This document shows positions 23,601 to 35,671 of a stretch of 64,000 nt of DNA, in pieces (the stretch's first letter is position 1; each line of letters starts with the position of its first letter). The position numbers and the translations under genes were made by a program. This DNA comes from Anadara kagoshimensis (Eukaryota > Mollusca > Bivalvia > Arcoida > Arcidae), in NCBI GenBank assembly GCA_021292105.1, contig CM037860.1:17564698-17628697 (forward strand), written 5' to 3'. The notes beneath the pieces were generated by a model that had not been told where the DNA came from, made no database searches, and saw only the letters and a list, made by a program, of their open reading frames with translations.

Positions 23601-24595
23601 CTTTTGGGTTTACTATTACGGGTTATTATATAATAGTTGAATGAATTCGGTACACTTTGGGTTTATTATTACGGGTTATTATATAATGCCAGTTGAATGA
23701 GTTGGTACACTCTTTTTGGGTTTACTATTACGGGTTATTATATAATAGTTGAATGAATTCGGTACACTTTGGGTTTACTATTACGGGTTATTATATAATG
23801 TCAGTTGAATGAGTTGGTACACTCTTTTTGGGTTTACTATTACGGGTTATTATATAATGTCAGTTGAATGAGTTGGTACACTCTTTTGGTTTACTATTAC
23901 GGGTTTTTATATAATGTCAGTTGAATGAGTTGGTACACTTTTGGTTTACTATAACGGGTTATTTTATAATATCAGTTGAATGAGTTGGTACACTCTTTTG
24001 GTTTACTATTACGGGTTATTATATAATATCAGTTGAATGAGTTGGTACACTATTTTGGTTTAATATTACGGGTTATTATATAATGTCAGTTGAATGAATT
24101 GGGTACACTCTTTTTGGGTTTACTATTACGGGTTATTATATAATGTCAGTTGAATGAATTCGGTACACTTTGGGTTTACTATTACGGGTTATTATATAAT
24201 GTCAGTTGAATGAGTTGGTACACTATTTTTGGGTTTACTATTACGGTTTATTTTATAATGTCAGTTGAATGAGTTGGTACACTTTTGGTTTACTATTACA
24301 GGTTATTATATAATAGTTGAATGAGTTGGTACACTTTGGGTTTACTATTACGGGTTATTATATAATGTCAGTTGAATGAGTTGGTACACTATTTTTGGGT
24401 TTACTATTACGGGTTATTTTATAATGTCAGTTGAATGAGTTGGTACACTCTTTTTGGGTTTACTATTATGGATTATTATATAATCCAGTTGAATGAGTTG
24501 GTACACTTTTGGTTTACTATTACAGGTTATTATATAATGTCAATTGAATTAGTTGGTACAATCTTTTGGGTTTACTATTATGTGTCATTAGGTTA
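20633..24595. repeat. ~4-kb satellite, 52-59-bp units
   Basis: Roughly 70 units of AGTTGAATGAGTTGGTACAC, a variable CTCTTTTT/ATTTTT/- spacer, GGGTTTACTATTACGGGTTA and TTATATAAT(GTC). Units of ~52 and ~59 bp alternate by whether the spacer and the GTC/CC/ATC tail are present. Marker variants (TTTGAATTCACTATTACGTG followed by AATCAAGTTG) recur near 20715, 21805 and 22205, so blocks of units were copied together. No long ORF. Confidence 0.95.
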
Positions 24596-25517
24596 TAATA
24601 AAAATGTCTGAAATTTGTTTAATTTATCTTATTTCGAAGTTTTTGAACTTAACGTTCATTTTTCCTTCGCCCAATCGCATCCTATATTTGACTTTGCTCT
24701 GTACAACCAAAGTACAAATGTACTACTTCAAACAGATCTTACTTTTCAACACACAATATTTTCATTACCCTTGTGCATTTCCTATACCTTCCAGTTTGAG
24801 ATGTTCAACATTCATGGGACTATAAATGCCAAACTGGTTCACTGTATTTGAATATTAATATCGACAATAGACATTCCGGAACTATAACCTAACGAGCATT
24901 ATTTCGTTTGCCGTGCAAAGGTTTGGCATTCATATTGACTATGAACGTCATTTAAAAACAGTTCAATTGTTAAACGTTGCTCATTTTGAGGGTTATATGG
25001 GGTCTACTTGCAGTTATGGAACGTGCTTAGATGTTTCAAAGTTTCCATTTATAAAACTTTATCATGTTAAGAAAATTGCATTTCAAAAGTAATTTTTGAA
25101 GGAGTGTGTCAGACTTGTTGAAACTCTGTAAGTAGTGTTATAAGATTCATCTTTTAACACTACTTCTATACGAATTATTGTAACTATATTAAATATAGGT
25201 TTTTAAGCAGGGTACCTCTGTGTTTACAGAAGTTCCTTTTATACTCCCGGTAGATAAAATAATGTGTTTCTTTTATATACAAGTTATTGATGTTTGAAGC
25301 GGTATTACAATGATGTTGTGTGGTTAGATATTTTCGAAACACTGACACTGTATTGATTACAATATCACAAAGTAAACTACTGTATGTCTTCCACGATCTG
25401 ATGGCAAAGTATACAGCGAATCTATTTTAATATTAGGGTAATTGAAACAAAATAAGCATGAGCCGGCGTGATTATATTTAAACGGTGATATACTTACATC
25501 TATATGCCATATTTAAA
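24596..25517. other. Single-copy-looking intergenic sequence, no gene seen
   Basis: Two overlapping frames near 24604-24851 are short, lack splice context and follow directly on the satellite; I see no support for a gene. Confidence 0.45.
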
Positions 25518-25801
25518 CCCGTCCATGTTTATAAATACACTGTCATCAGATCATGGACGGACTAAATAGCACACACAATTGGTGTTCATCAGATCGTGGA
25601 CGGACTAAATCGCACACACCATTGGTGTTCATCAGATCGTGGACGGACTAAATCGCACACACCATTGGTGTTCATCAGATCGTGGACGGACTAAATCGCA
25701 CACACCATTGGTGTTCATCAGATCGTGGACGGACTTAATCGCACACACCATTGGTGTTCATCAGATCGTGGACGGACTTAATCGCACACACCATTGGTGT
25801 T
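25518..25801. repeat. 43-bp tandem repeat, six copies, beginning at a hairpin
   Basis: The unit is TTCATCAGATCGTGGACGGA, CTAAATCGCACACACCATTG, GTG. The first copy is diverged (ATCATGGACGG, AATAGCACACACAATTGG) and its CATGGACGG pairs with CCGTCCATG at 25519-25527, a hairpin not kept in later copies. Forty-three is not a multiple of three, so the apparent ORF cycles through frames. Confidence 0.92.
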
Positions 25802-26006
25802 TTATGTTGGGTAAAATATAACCAACATTGAAACTGGAAAGGTGCTAGTTTTATCTCGATGGATTTGAACGGTTTCCAACGTAACAATTGACTGTGCCAC
25901 AATACAAGTTTCTTTTCTTGGAGTTTATAAGAATAATTTAATGCAATGAAGGCACAATTGGTTTGTTGGGTAAAATTACTTTTTAACACTCTTAAAGGAC
26001 AACTTG

Positions 26007-26325
26007 AAATTTGTATGAATTTGATGATTTTTTCCTCAATAAACGTTTTGGAATTTTTAATGGATTTAATGATTTTTACCCCAATAAAGGTTTTGGAATT
26101 TGTATGATTTTTATGATTTTCCTTCCAATAAACGTTTTAATTTGTATGAATTTGATAATTTTATCCCAAATAAACGTTTTGGTATTACGCCAATAAACTT
26201 TCTGGAATTTGTATGAATTTGATGATTTTTACCCCAAAAAAACCTCATTTTGGAATTTATATGAATTTGATTATTTTAACCCCCCCCCCCCCAAAAAAAA
26301 AAATAAAAGAAAAAAAAATAAACAA
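26007..26325. repeat. Degenerate ~44-bp tandem repeat ending in homopolymers
   Basis: About six loose copies of GAATTTGTATGAATTTGATG followed by ATTTTTACCCCAATAAACG and TTTTG. It ends in a run of C (about 12) and an A-rich tract at 26281-26325. Confidence 0.8.
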
Positions 26326-26894
26326 ACAAGAGAGATTTATCTGTTTATATAATTATGACATTCTGTAAGGGAAAAGGGTCATTAGAACAATTCAATCATT
26401 ATGTCAAAAAAAACCAGAAAATAAAATTATTATGAAACATGGTTTTGTGTTTTTGACCATTTCACCAGAATTACAGAGAACTTTTGGGTTGATTTCACTT
26501 CTTTTATTTATTATTATTTTTTGCATAATCCAATGTTGGTGCTTCAAAAAAATAACGGAAAGTGAAATTCGGTTTTTTTTTACCCAAGGTCCTTTTTTGC
26601 ATTTGGATGGTCAAATACATTTTCAATTTATGTCTTAATTCATAAACGCATCTTGTCAAACAGAAAGTCAAATAGTCTTAAAACATTTTATTAAAACGCT
26701 TTTTATTCCTAAATCAATTTTGTGACAAACTTTAAATATATGAATATTTAATACATGTATGTCGAAAATTATGTTTGATAGAAAGTATAATAAATTTACT
26801 TTATTTTGGCAATAAAATATATTATTGTTAGTTTTAGTTGCCTTTTAGCCCCCCCCCTCCCCACTTTCGAAAAAAGAGGGAGATATTAAATTCG

Positions 26895-27060
26895 AGTTTC
26901 TGTAAGAAATTCTTGTCTGCGCAAATTCTCCAAAACTATGAAGCACTATTTCATTAAACTTGGTGCAATGCATCAACATTAATATTGTTAACCCAAGTTG
27001 GTTTTCTCATTTTCCTGGGAGTTATTGGCCTTTGGACATAAGTGCAAATCACAAAAAAGA
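26895..27060 (+). repeat. Dispersed repeat, inverted counterpart at about 59465-59610
   Basis: CCAAAACTATGAAGCACTAT followed by TTNATTAAACTTGGTGCAA matches the complement of 59540-59590. Both continue through a weaker match (AGTTAT.. GACAT). Family not named. Confidence 0.6.
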
Positions 27061-27243
27061 ACCTGCTGGCTGGCAGAGGATCCAAACTCATTCAATTTAT
27101 TCATCAGCAATTTTATAACCTGATTCGCGACGAGACATTTTTATTAATCCCAAGGATTAAAATGCACCAAATTACCTGCGTGAGGTTTGTGGAAGTAATT
27201 CTGATCAGCTTAGAACTAGTCCACATTTATAGCGGTCGTTGGT

Positions 27244-27475
27244 GCAAACAACATTGACCTGTCCGCTTGACCTTTCATTTAAATATAAATTTTGGATCAA
27301 TGCATTTACCTATAGGGATTTCAGGTGTTTATTTTGTCTACAACACGAACAATAATCACCTCATAGAGTAAACACGTGTTCTGTGTATGTAATAACTGTA
27401 AATCCCAACACTGCCCTTGTATTGGATGGAAATATTCCTGATGAAACATCAAACGGACAGGTTAATGTTGTTTGC
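27244..27475. mobile_element. MITE family copy 2 (TGACCTGTC ends)
   Basis: Starts GCAAACAACATTGACCTGTC and ends with the inverted GACAGGTTAATGTTGTTTGC (one mismatch over 20). Next to the ends are CGCTTGACCTTT and its degenerate complement. About 230 bp, non-coding. Confidence 0.8.
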
Positions 27476-29046
27476 CTATACATAACAATGCGTCCTTTTT
27501 TATGGACAAACAATCCTCGTCAACATGAATCTTGTTTTACCGGTCGTTCCTCTACTGCCTATCTAGAGTGGGCAAATCGGAAACAAGGCTCTTCCTAATG
27601 TTTACCTTTATTCGAACCAAATAACACTTCAAGGTGGTCTTGGCATCAATTAAAGCTTCGTAAATAAATAGCAGGTGGCTTTCCTTTCGTGTTTTATTAC
27701 ACAGCCAAGTTTTGTTCACGTGATTTTCACATAAATGTTTACGTGAAATAATGTAAATGGTATGCATAGTGAAAAAAATAACACCAAGCATAATGTTTTG
27801 CTAAAAATTGATACGTTACAATTCACCATTTCGAAAACATGACAAGGGAGATAACACCTATGAACGAAAACGAGGCTTGGGGGGAGGGGGGGGGAGTCAA
27901 GGTACATCCGTCCAGTATAGTTGCAAAGTAAATTATGATGATTGAAACGGGGGAAAAAAGACTTTTGTTGCACCTCAGGTTGTAGAAAAGTCTTAAGTAT
28001 ATCACAATCTTCACAACTTAAAATCCAAAAATATTTGTCAAAGCATTTATTTCATGTATTTATTACAGCCGAAACTAGTTTATTTCTATCATCTGTCAAA
28101 ATTACTGGACAGTCTATCAAGAAATGAATTTTATCTTCTATAGAATTACTATTACATTTATTTCTTTTTCTATTTTTGAATAACATCCAATTTCAATTTT
28201 TAATCTGTGATGTAATTCTTAATCAGGTTATATTTTTTCTATGATTAAAATGATCTAATATGGCTAAATAATCAGTTTTGTTTTCCTTATAACGATGTAC
28301 AAAACTGATGTATGGCCAATGTAAAATTAATATTTTATAACGTATTGAAATCAATTTGGCAGTCTTTTTTAAGGTAAAATAAACAAAAATTTTCGAAACA
28401 TTGACATTTTACTCTAAAAATCTTCATATTTAATTTGATCAACGCTCGTGACATTTAATAGAGTCCTAAAGTATTCCGGCTGTGTTCAACGTCGCTGATA
28501 TCGCCTATCTTATTTCAAACTCTCTTTTTTTCATTTCTAGAGGTCCTCAATATATTTAACAAATTTAAACTGCACAAACATTTTTAACTTTTGATTTTGA
28601 AAATTTCATATTTTGATTTTATTTATTATCATAATTTCATTCTGTAAATATTTCTCGAAGTCGGAACCTCTGTAATAGGATATTACTGGAACCGAAATTC
28701 ATTCAGTAATTTATTTATTTCAAACTTGTTAGTATTTGTAAAAATGCATATTTTTATCCACAGGTAAAGGTTGCTAATTAATGCTGATAATCTGCATACC
28801 TTATCAACAGACGAGGTAACTTATTGATAACGGAAGCAAATTCCAAATTCCCATTGAATCAGATGATAGTATATTCCACGTTGAAAATGTAGCTACGTGG
28901 TGTTAATCTCATTAACGGATTAATTAATTACCTTGATTATTATGAATATTATTATTCTGAATTACTAGTACCCACACCCAGTTTTGAAACTGCCGTGAAT
29001 TAATACTTCTAATTTCATGACTTCGTAGTTAATGATTGTGTATTCA
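27476..29046. other. AT-rich intergenic, no gene seen
   Basis: Contains a G-run near 27879 and short ORFs only. No tandem structure was noted. Confidence 0.4.
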
Positions 29047-29076
29047 AATAAATAAATAAATAAATAAATAAATGAA

Positions 29077-29127
<51 letters not shown>

Positions 29128-29131
29128 ATAC
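29047..29131. repeat. (AAAT)n microsatellite
   Basis: About 20 repeats of AAAT/AATA, interrupted once by AATG. Confidence 0.97.
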
Positions 29132-30064
29132 ATCCATTCATTCAAAACTTACCGTTGAAGAGCACATGAAATAAAATTCTGTGACGTTGAACCAGACAAT
29201 TATAGATGTTTGATCTATATTCTTAAAATGATTTTTAATTTTAATTTTATTACTTTTATTATTTTTTGTTAAACAAAGACTTTATAATGAAATAAAATTC
29301 AAATTATTTAATTTTTAAAACGGAAAACTTTGGATGAAAATATCTATACAGGTATTGAAATGGCGTAATAGTTCTGTGTATAACGATTAGCACTCAAACA
29401 TGTCAAATTGCTTACATGTCGATCTGCATGCAGTCCTCCACCAGGAATATTTACATTGGTTGGGTTAATATATAATGTTCATAGTCTCTTAATGTCCATT
29501 TTTACCTTCAGTTATGAGATATTGATTAATAACAAGAATAATTCTTTATCTTTTTTTTTTTAAAAAAACTCAATAACAGTTTCAAAGTATCCAATTATTA
29601 TAATTTTGGAACTCGAATGGGGCAAATACTCAATGATCAGTGTTCAATCCAGAAGGGCCTTGTGCCATTGGACCCAAAGTAATAATTATGTCCCTCAAAA
29701 ATACTGTCTGGCCTAACCGTGGCCCAAAGTTTTCAGTCTTAGTTGAGTCGTGAGTAAATCTGGTTTTACCTCTATCATTTCTTTGACTTAAACCAACAGC
29801 TTATAGGTTACTGTATATAATATGACATGTATTAGTGAAGTGATACTGATCGGCTTAAGCAATTATGTCAATCCCATTTTTGAAAGCATGGTCCCTTATT
29901 TTTAAGGCTTTGGTCAGGATGACCCCATTTAAATTTCTAGATTAAACACTGGATGTTTTTGGTGCCACGTGATACACTCTAATGTTTGTGTCGAACACTT
30001 ATGGTATTTTCAATGGATATGGAATCGCATAAAATAAAATAAAAGTGATGTACCTGTGTTACAG

Positions 30065-30100
30065 CAGCGACATTTAATACAGCTGTATTAAATGTCGCTG
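30065..30100. mobile_element. 36-bp perfect palindrome flanked by a 7-bp direct repeat
   Basis: CAGCGACATTTAATACAG is followed at once by its exact complement, with no loop. GTTACAG lies directly on both sides (30058-30064 and 30101-30107), as a target-site duplication would. It may be a residual transposon end-pair or a very small insertion. Confidence 0.7.
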
Positions 30101-30221
30101 GTTACAGTAATCATTTAAAGTTATTCCATCATTGGAAAGGTGTGATATTGAATGGTCAGAAGCATGTCAGATTTAATGAAGTTTTTTATCTCTCATCGCC
30201 TGGGTTGAATCACATTCGAGA

Positions 30222-30530
30222 GTTGAGTTGAGTAATGGTGTTTAACATTCCAGTCAAGAGCATTTCACTTATATCGAGACATTGCCAACTTTAGGCAAAA
30301 ATTTTGCTTGTTTGTTGTAACAATGGCATTATACAGCAGGCTTCTTTATCGTGGCAAGCCTACCACGATGCGGGACCTCGTTTATTTTAAGTTCCCATGC
30401 AAAAGAACTGTGACTTTCATTTCATAATGCTGAGTGCTCGGCAAAAAAACAGTCACTACCTACTTTCAAATTTTGGGTCAGACCCTGTCGGGGCTCAAGA
30501 GAGCACTCTACCAACTGAGCTACCACAGAG
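30222..30530 (-). mobile_element. tRNA-derived SINE with 18-bp target-site duplication
   Basis: Minus-oriented; the tRNA-like head (GTAGCTCAGTTGGTAGAGTG on the minus strand) is at the right. The head is internally deleted, losing box B. The tail at the left is (ACTCA)n on the minus strand. Flanks GTTGAATCACATTCGAGA (30204-30221) and GTTGAATTACACTCGAGA (30531-30548) differ at two positions. The body holds the conserved TATCGAGAC..TGCCAAC and GGGACCTCGTTTATTTTAAG segments seen in the other copies. Confidence 0.85.
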
Positions 30531-30681
30531 GTTGAATTACACTCGAGAAAGTATGTCAGATTGCTTGCCAAATGTAGATTTCTCTTGGCAGTCAACTTTT
30601 TTCACAAAAACAGAACTGACTGTCTCAATGCAAGTGAAATAATCTTGACTGGGGCCGAAAACGCCATTACTCCACTTTAGC

Positions 30682-30800
30682 CAATACTGTAGCTCAGCTG
30701 GTAGAGTGTCCGCTTTGTATTGTTGTATGTTGGAGGTCCTGGGTTCGACCCCTGGCAAGGGTCTTACCAAGACATGAAAATAGGTAGCGACTGTTCTTTT
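30682..30800 (+). mobile_element. SINE head fragment, plus strand
   Basis: tRNA-like box A (GTAGCTCAGCTGGTAGAGTG) and box B (GGGTTCGACCCC) are both intact, followed by the AAGACATGAAAATAGGTAGC segment; then the element stops. Too diverged and without an acceptor-stem pair to be called a tRNA gene. Confidence 0.65.
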
Positions 30801-30925
30801 GCCAATCACTCAAACTGTGACCTTGACCTTCAATACACAGACCTAAATTTTATACGCAAATTTTAGGTTACAAAACTTAAAAAGTTATTAATGATAACAG
30901 CTGTCTCTAATCTTTAAAGAAATCA

Positions 30926-31192
30926 CTGTGGTAGCTCAGTTGGTAGAGTGCTCGCTCCGTAAGTGGGAGGTCATGGATGATCCAAGACTTTAAAGTGGGT
31001 CGCGGATCTTTCGGATGGGAACTTAAAATAAACGAGGTCCCGTGTCATGGTGGACTTGGCACTATAAAGAACACTGCTGTATCATGCCATCAGCACATTG
31101 CACAGGCAAAATTTCTGCACCTTTGCCTATAGCTGGCGACGTCTCGATTTAAGTGAAATATTCTTTACTGGACATTAAACACCATTATTCAA
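30926..31192 (+). mobile_element. SINE, plus strand, near full length
   Basis: Starts CACTGTGGTAGCTCAGTTGG. Box B is lost (GTCATGGATGATCC). It runs through GGGAACTTAAAATAAACGAG, GCTGGCGACGTCTCGAT and ends in the AAACACCATTATTCAAC tail. Confidence 0.8.
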
Positions 31193-31841
31193 CTTTAATC
31201 ATTAAAGATAACCAATAGTATGTCAAGGTAAATTTCATCTGTTTGGAGGTGTCAATTCCCAGAAGATTACAAAGAGAAAAGCAGCAATCTTCTGCAAGCA
31301 AACTGACAAATCTTTTCACGCTAGGAATTGCCTGTTGGATTCCTTGGCACCGTCTTTTTTAAGTATGCACTTGGCCAGTGAGGCTTCTTACACAAGGTTG
31401 AAAGATTAAATTTACAACTCCCATATATATGTACACATATCAAAACAACTGTGCACAATGCAGGAAATATTTGGTCTGTTAAGTACGTGTTGAAATGGCA
31501 CAAGACCAAAAACATTCTTTAAAGGCAATTATCATATGAACTAAAGTGAAATGTAGATATTGTGGCAGTGTTTATAAACATGTAAGAGTCTATATAATGA
31601 AGATAACTTGAGATATGGATACATAAAAGTGAGAGTTGACAAATGAACACATGAAGGCGTGAATATACATATATGATAGCATGGTATCAATACCTATTGG
31701 TGTATAACAAACTCACTCTGCCACAATATCGCTGACTGACTATACAAATGAGAATTGGAACGGGACTTTATTACAATTATATTAAGACATCATCGGTTGT
31801 AGGTACTACTGAAGAATATATTCCTATGCAATGAACAATGG

Positions 31842-31985
31842 TAACTCAATTGGTAGAATGCTCGCTCCATATATGGGTTCGAACCCTTGGGGGTCAAGAT
31901 TTCAATATTTCTGCTACTTCAGGTATAGCTGGTGATGTTTCGATATGAGTAAAATATTCTTGACTGGGATGGAAAACCTCATTCT
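31842..31985 (+). mobile_element. SINE with large internal deletion, plus strand
   Basis: The head (TAACTCAATTGGTAGAATG, GGGTTCGAACCC) joins directly to the 3' body (TATAGCTGGTGATGTTTCGA, TTCTTGACTGGGATGG). Confidence 0.65.
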
Positions 31986-32028
31986 ATTAACTGTATGCAA
32001 TGAGCATAAACAGCTCCTTTAGCGACAT

Positions 32029-32245
32029 ACAAACAACATTGACCGGTCTGTTTGAGCTTTTATTAGGAATATTTATACCAAAATATGTGTAGTGTTAGGA
32101 TTCTCAGTTAATACAAACACTATATAGGTATTTTCTCTTTGAAATAATATTTCCCATTATTTACTTGTGTTCTCTATACATAAATGCTTCGGTCCATTAT
32201 AAATGTTTAAATTAAAGGTCAAGCAGACAGGTCAAAGTCGTTTGC
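32029..32245. mobile_element. MITE family copy 3 (TGACCTGTC ends)
   Basis: Starts CAAACAACATTGACCGGTCTG and ends in the inverted AGACAGGTCAAAGTCGTTTG; AAAGGTCAAGC lies next to the right end. Size is close to copies 1 and 2. Confidence 0.7.
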
Positions 32246-32605
32246 CTATATCTCAACAAGAGCCTCCTAACTCTCACACACTAATACAGCACCAAATGTC
32301 AAAGGGCATCAGAATTTAATGGTTCTTTCTCAATTTTTATCATTTCTATTTTCTTTGAAAACAAACGCAATGTTGCAATTGTTGCTTTCATCATTCACAA
32401 TAAGTGCATTTTACTTGAAATACACAATTAAAAAGACATTTAACTATATGATCAATATTTGTTGACTTTATTTTACAAAATAATTTGAACAAATAAAAAT
32501 ATATAAATGATTACACATTATAAATATATAATAAACTGTACTTGAAAACAGCCAGTGTAAACAACCAAAAGGAACAAGCAAACAAGATAAAACTATACAT
32601 TGAAT

Positions 32606-34134
32606 TATCATATGAAATACAGTAATACCTGTAAACAGACATTTAGGGACTTAAAATAAAAATTAAATTATATACACAGTAACACCTGTAAACAGACATT
32701 TAAGGGACTTAAAATAAAAAATTAAATTTATCATACACAGTAACACCTGTAAACACAGACATTTAAGGGACTTAAAATAAAAATTAAATTTATCATACAC
32801 AGTAACACCTGTAAACACAGACATTTAAGGGTTTAAAATAAAAAAATTAAATTTATCATACACAGTAACATGTAAACACAGACATTTAAGGGAATAAAAA
32901 ATTAAATTTATCATACACAGTAACACCTGTAAACACAGACATTTAAGGGTTTAAAATAAAAAATTAAATTTATCATACACAGTAACACTGTAAACACAGA
33001 CATTAAGGGACTTGAAAAAATTAATTTATCATACACAGTAACACCTGTAAACACAGAATTAATGACTTAAATTTATCATACACAGTAACACTGTAAACAC
33101 AGACATCTAAGGGACTTAAAATAAAAAAAAATTTATCATACACAGTAACACCTGTAAACACAGACATTAAGGGTTTAAAATAAAAAATTAAATTTATCAT
33201 ACACAGTAACACTGTAAACACAGACATTAAGGGACTTAAAAAATTAAATTTATCATACACAGTAACACCTGTAAACACAGACATTTAAGGACTTAAAATA
33301 AAAAATTAAATTTATCATACACAGTAACACTGTAAACACAGACATTAAGGGACTTAAAAAAATTAAATTTATCATACACAGTAACACCTGTAAACACAGA
33401 CATTAAGGACTTAAAATTTATCATACACAGTAACACTGTAAACACAGACATCTAAGGGACTTAAAATAAAAAATTAAATTTATCATACACAGTAACACCT
33501 GTAAACACAGACATCTAAGGGACTTAAAATAAAAAATTAATTTATCATACACAGTAACACCTGTAAACACAGACATTAAAGGGACTTAAAATAAAAAATT
33601 AAATTTATCATACACAGTAACACCTGTAAACACAGACATCTAAGGGACTTAAAATAAAAAATTAAATTTATCATACACAGTAACACCTGTAAACACAGAC
33701 ATCTAAGGGACTTAAAATAAAAAATTAAATTTATCATACACAGTAACACCTGTAAACACAGACATCTAAGGGACTTAAAATAAAAAATTAAATTTATCAT
33801 ACACAGTAACACCTGTAAACACAGACATCTAAGGGACTTAAAATAAAAATTAAATTTATCATACACAGTAACACCTGTAAACACAGACATCTAAGGGACT
33901 TAAAATAAAAAATTAAATTTATCATACACAGTAACACCTGTAAACACAGACATCTAAGGACTTAAAATAAAAAATTAAATTTATCATACACAGTAACACC
34001 TGTAAACAAGACATCTAAGGGACTTAAAATAAAAAATTAAATTTATCATACACAGTAAGACCTGTAAACACAGACATCTAAGGGACTTAAAATTAAATTT
34101 ATCATACACAGTAACACTTGTAAACACAGACAGA
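32606..34134. repeat. ~63-bp minisatellite, about 25 copies
   Basis: The full unit is CACAGTAACACCTGTAAACA, CAGACATCTAAGGGACTTAA, AATAAAAAATTAAATTTATC, ATA (63 bp, 21 codons). Copies at 33420-34080 are regular; those at 32640-33420 have many short deletions. In the regular part a minus-strand frame stays open for 104 residues as a 21-residue repeat, but this follows from the unit length. Confidence 0.93.
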
Positions 34135-34411
34135 TAATTTCACAATACATCCTGTCAATTGTTGTATAATAATACAAGAGCTCATCACTGACATAATTTT
34201 TTAGTTAAATCAGAATAAAATGGGTAAAACTGATTACATTAAAAAAAACAAATAAAAATAATTTTTTTTTACAGGAAACAAAGAAATGATATATATTTCA
34301 ATGCAATAAACATTATACTGCAATGAGTAAACTGTATTTTTTAAAATGATTTCTTCATAACAAATAAATTCTAATATCATTCCTTCAATTCTACTTAATC
34401 ATGTACTGTAA

Positions 34412-34525
34412 ATATATTTAATTACATATTATACCAGTTTTAATTTTACAGCACTAGACGGCCATTTCGGAATACAATTCCTCATCAGTAGTGCTTGGAC
34501 CAAAGTTATGAAACCAAAATTATTT
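34412..34525 (+). repeat. Left arm of a widely spaced inverted repeat
   Basis: Inverted match, about 110 bp, to 39271-39381: TTTTAATTTTACAGCACTA, ACAATTCCTCATCAGTAGTG, CTTGGACCAAAGTTATGAAA. The arms are 4.75 kb apart. Confidence 0.7.
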
Positions 34526-35091
34526 TGAAGATGTTGAAAAGCTACCCAAAGGACCAAAATATATTTTACTAAATTAAGCTAAAGAAATAGAGTATACCTT
34601 AGGTTTTTGAGAAATTTCAAATTTTAACTTGCAGGAAATTTAGACAATGATAGTATATTTCTGACAATAATACGGAATTATTATTATTTAAACTGTTCTT
34701 GCAATGGTAAGTATTGCAAGATAACAATCCATCTGTTAAATCCAACATCATTTTATTCACACCTACAATGTGCATTATCACATATTACATGTATTACTAA
34801 ACATGTTTTAATTTTGCAGCACACAGCAATATTGCTCCGACATCAAAATTATGGCAAACAAAATATTTTGGTATGAGAAATTAAATAAAAGGACCAAATG
34901 TATGTTATCTAATCCACCCAAGGCATAGCTTAGTTTTTCGAAGAATTTTAAGAATCGAGGCCCCAGTTTTAAAATCATTTCTTAAATCTGGCAAATTTTA
35001 AATCTTATTTATTTTCATGATTGAGTGCTTAAGTCTGGGATGGTGAAGGAAACTGGAGTGCCTACAGAAAACTACCAACCTTTAGCAAGGA

Positions 35092-35360
35092 GTTGAGTAA
35101 TGGTGTTTAACATCACAGTCAAGAATATTTCACTTATATCTAGATGTCGCCAGCTATAGGCGAAGGTGCATAAATTTTGCCTGCGTGTTGTGCTGATGGC
35201 ATTATACAACAGGGTTCTTTAGCGTGCCAAGCCCACTGTGACACAGGACCTCATTTATTTTGAGTTCCCATCCGAAAGAACCATGGCTTCCATTTCCTAA
35301 TGCCGAGTGAACGTAAGAACAGTCACTATCAAGTCTTGGGTCAGACCCGGCCAGGGATCA
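35092..35360 (-). mobile_element. 5'-truncated SINE with 11-bp target-site duplication
   Basis: TTTAGCAAGGA flanks it at 35081-35091 and 35361-35371. The tRNA-like head is missing (it ends at GACCCGGCCAGGGATC), consistent with incomplete reverse transcription. The body is typical of the family. Confidence 0.88.
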
Positions 35361-35470
35361 TTTAGCAAGGAAGCTGAAGTTTTACACATTTATAACATTA
35401 TACCTACATAAAGGGGATCCTTTAGCAAGGAAGCTGAAGTTTTACACATTAATAACATTATACCTACATA
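35361..35470. repeat. 57-bp direct duplication
   Basis: TTTAGCAAGGAAGCTGAAGT to ATACCTACATA occurs twice in succession, from 35361 and from about 35419, joined by AAGGGGATCC. Confidence 0.85.
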
Positions 35471-35671
35471 TTTTCTACACCCACTCCAATGTTTGTTGCA
35501 TTTTATTCCTTCAAAGTTGTAGCTGCTGGTTTTCTTAAATGGGGTCACTGCTGCAGTAACTTCAATGCAAACTATCCAGCCATTGCTTCAAACACTATTC
35601 CAACTCATTGATCATTTAAGTATTTTGTCTTCAATATTCAGATTCTAGCATTACTAATGGGGAATTTGACC

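Noticed and set aside
20633-24595. Regular repeats resembling a CRISPR array
   Set aside because: Units are contiguous and homogeneous without unique spacers, in spliced eukaryotic DNA.
30682-30755. tRNA gene (boxes A and B present)
   Set aside because: Continues into the SINE body, no proper acceptor-stem pairing; the same head recurs in other SINE copies.
33021-33890. Minus-strand ORFs with a 21-residue repeat
   Set aside because: Consequence of the 63-bp unit length; frames break wherever copies have indels.
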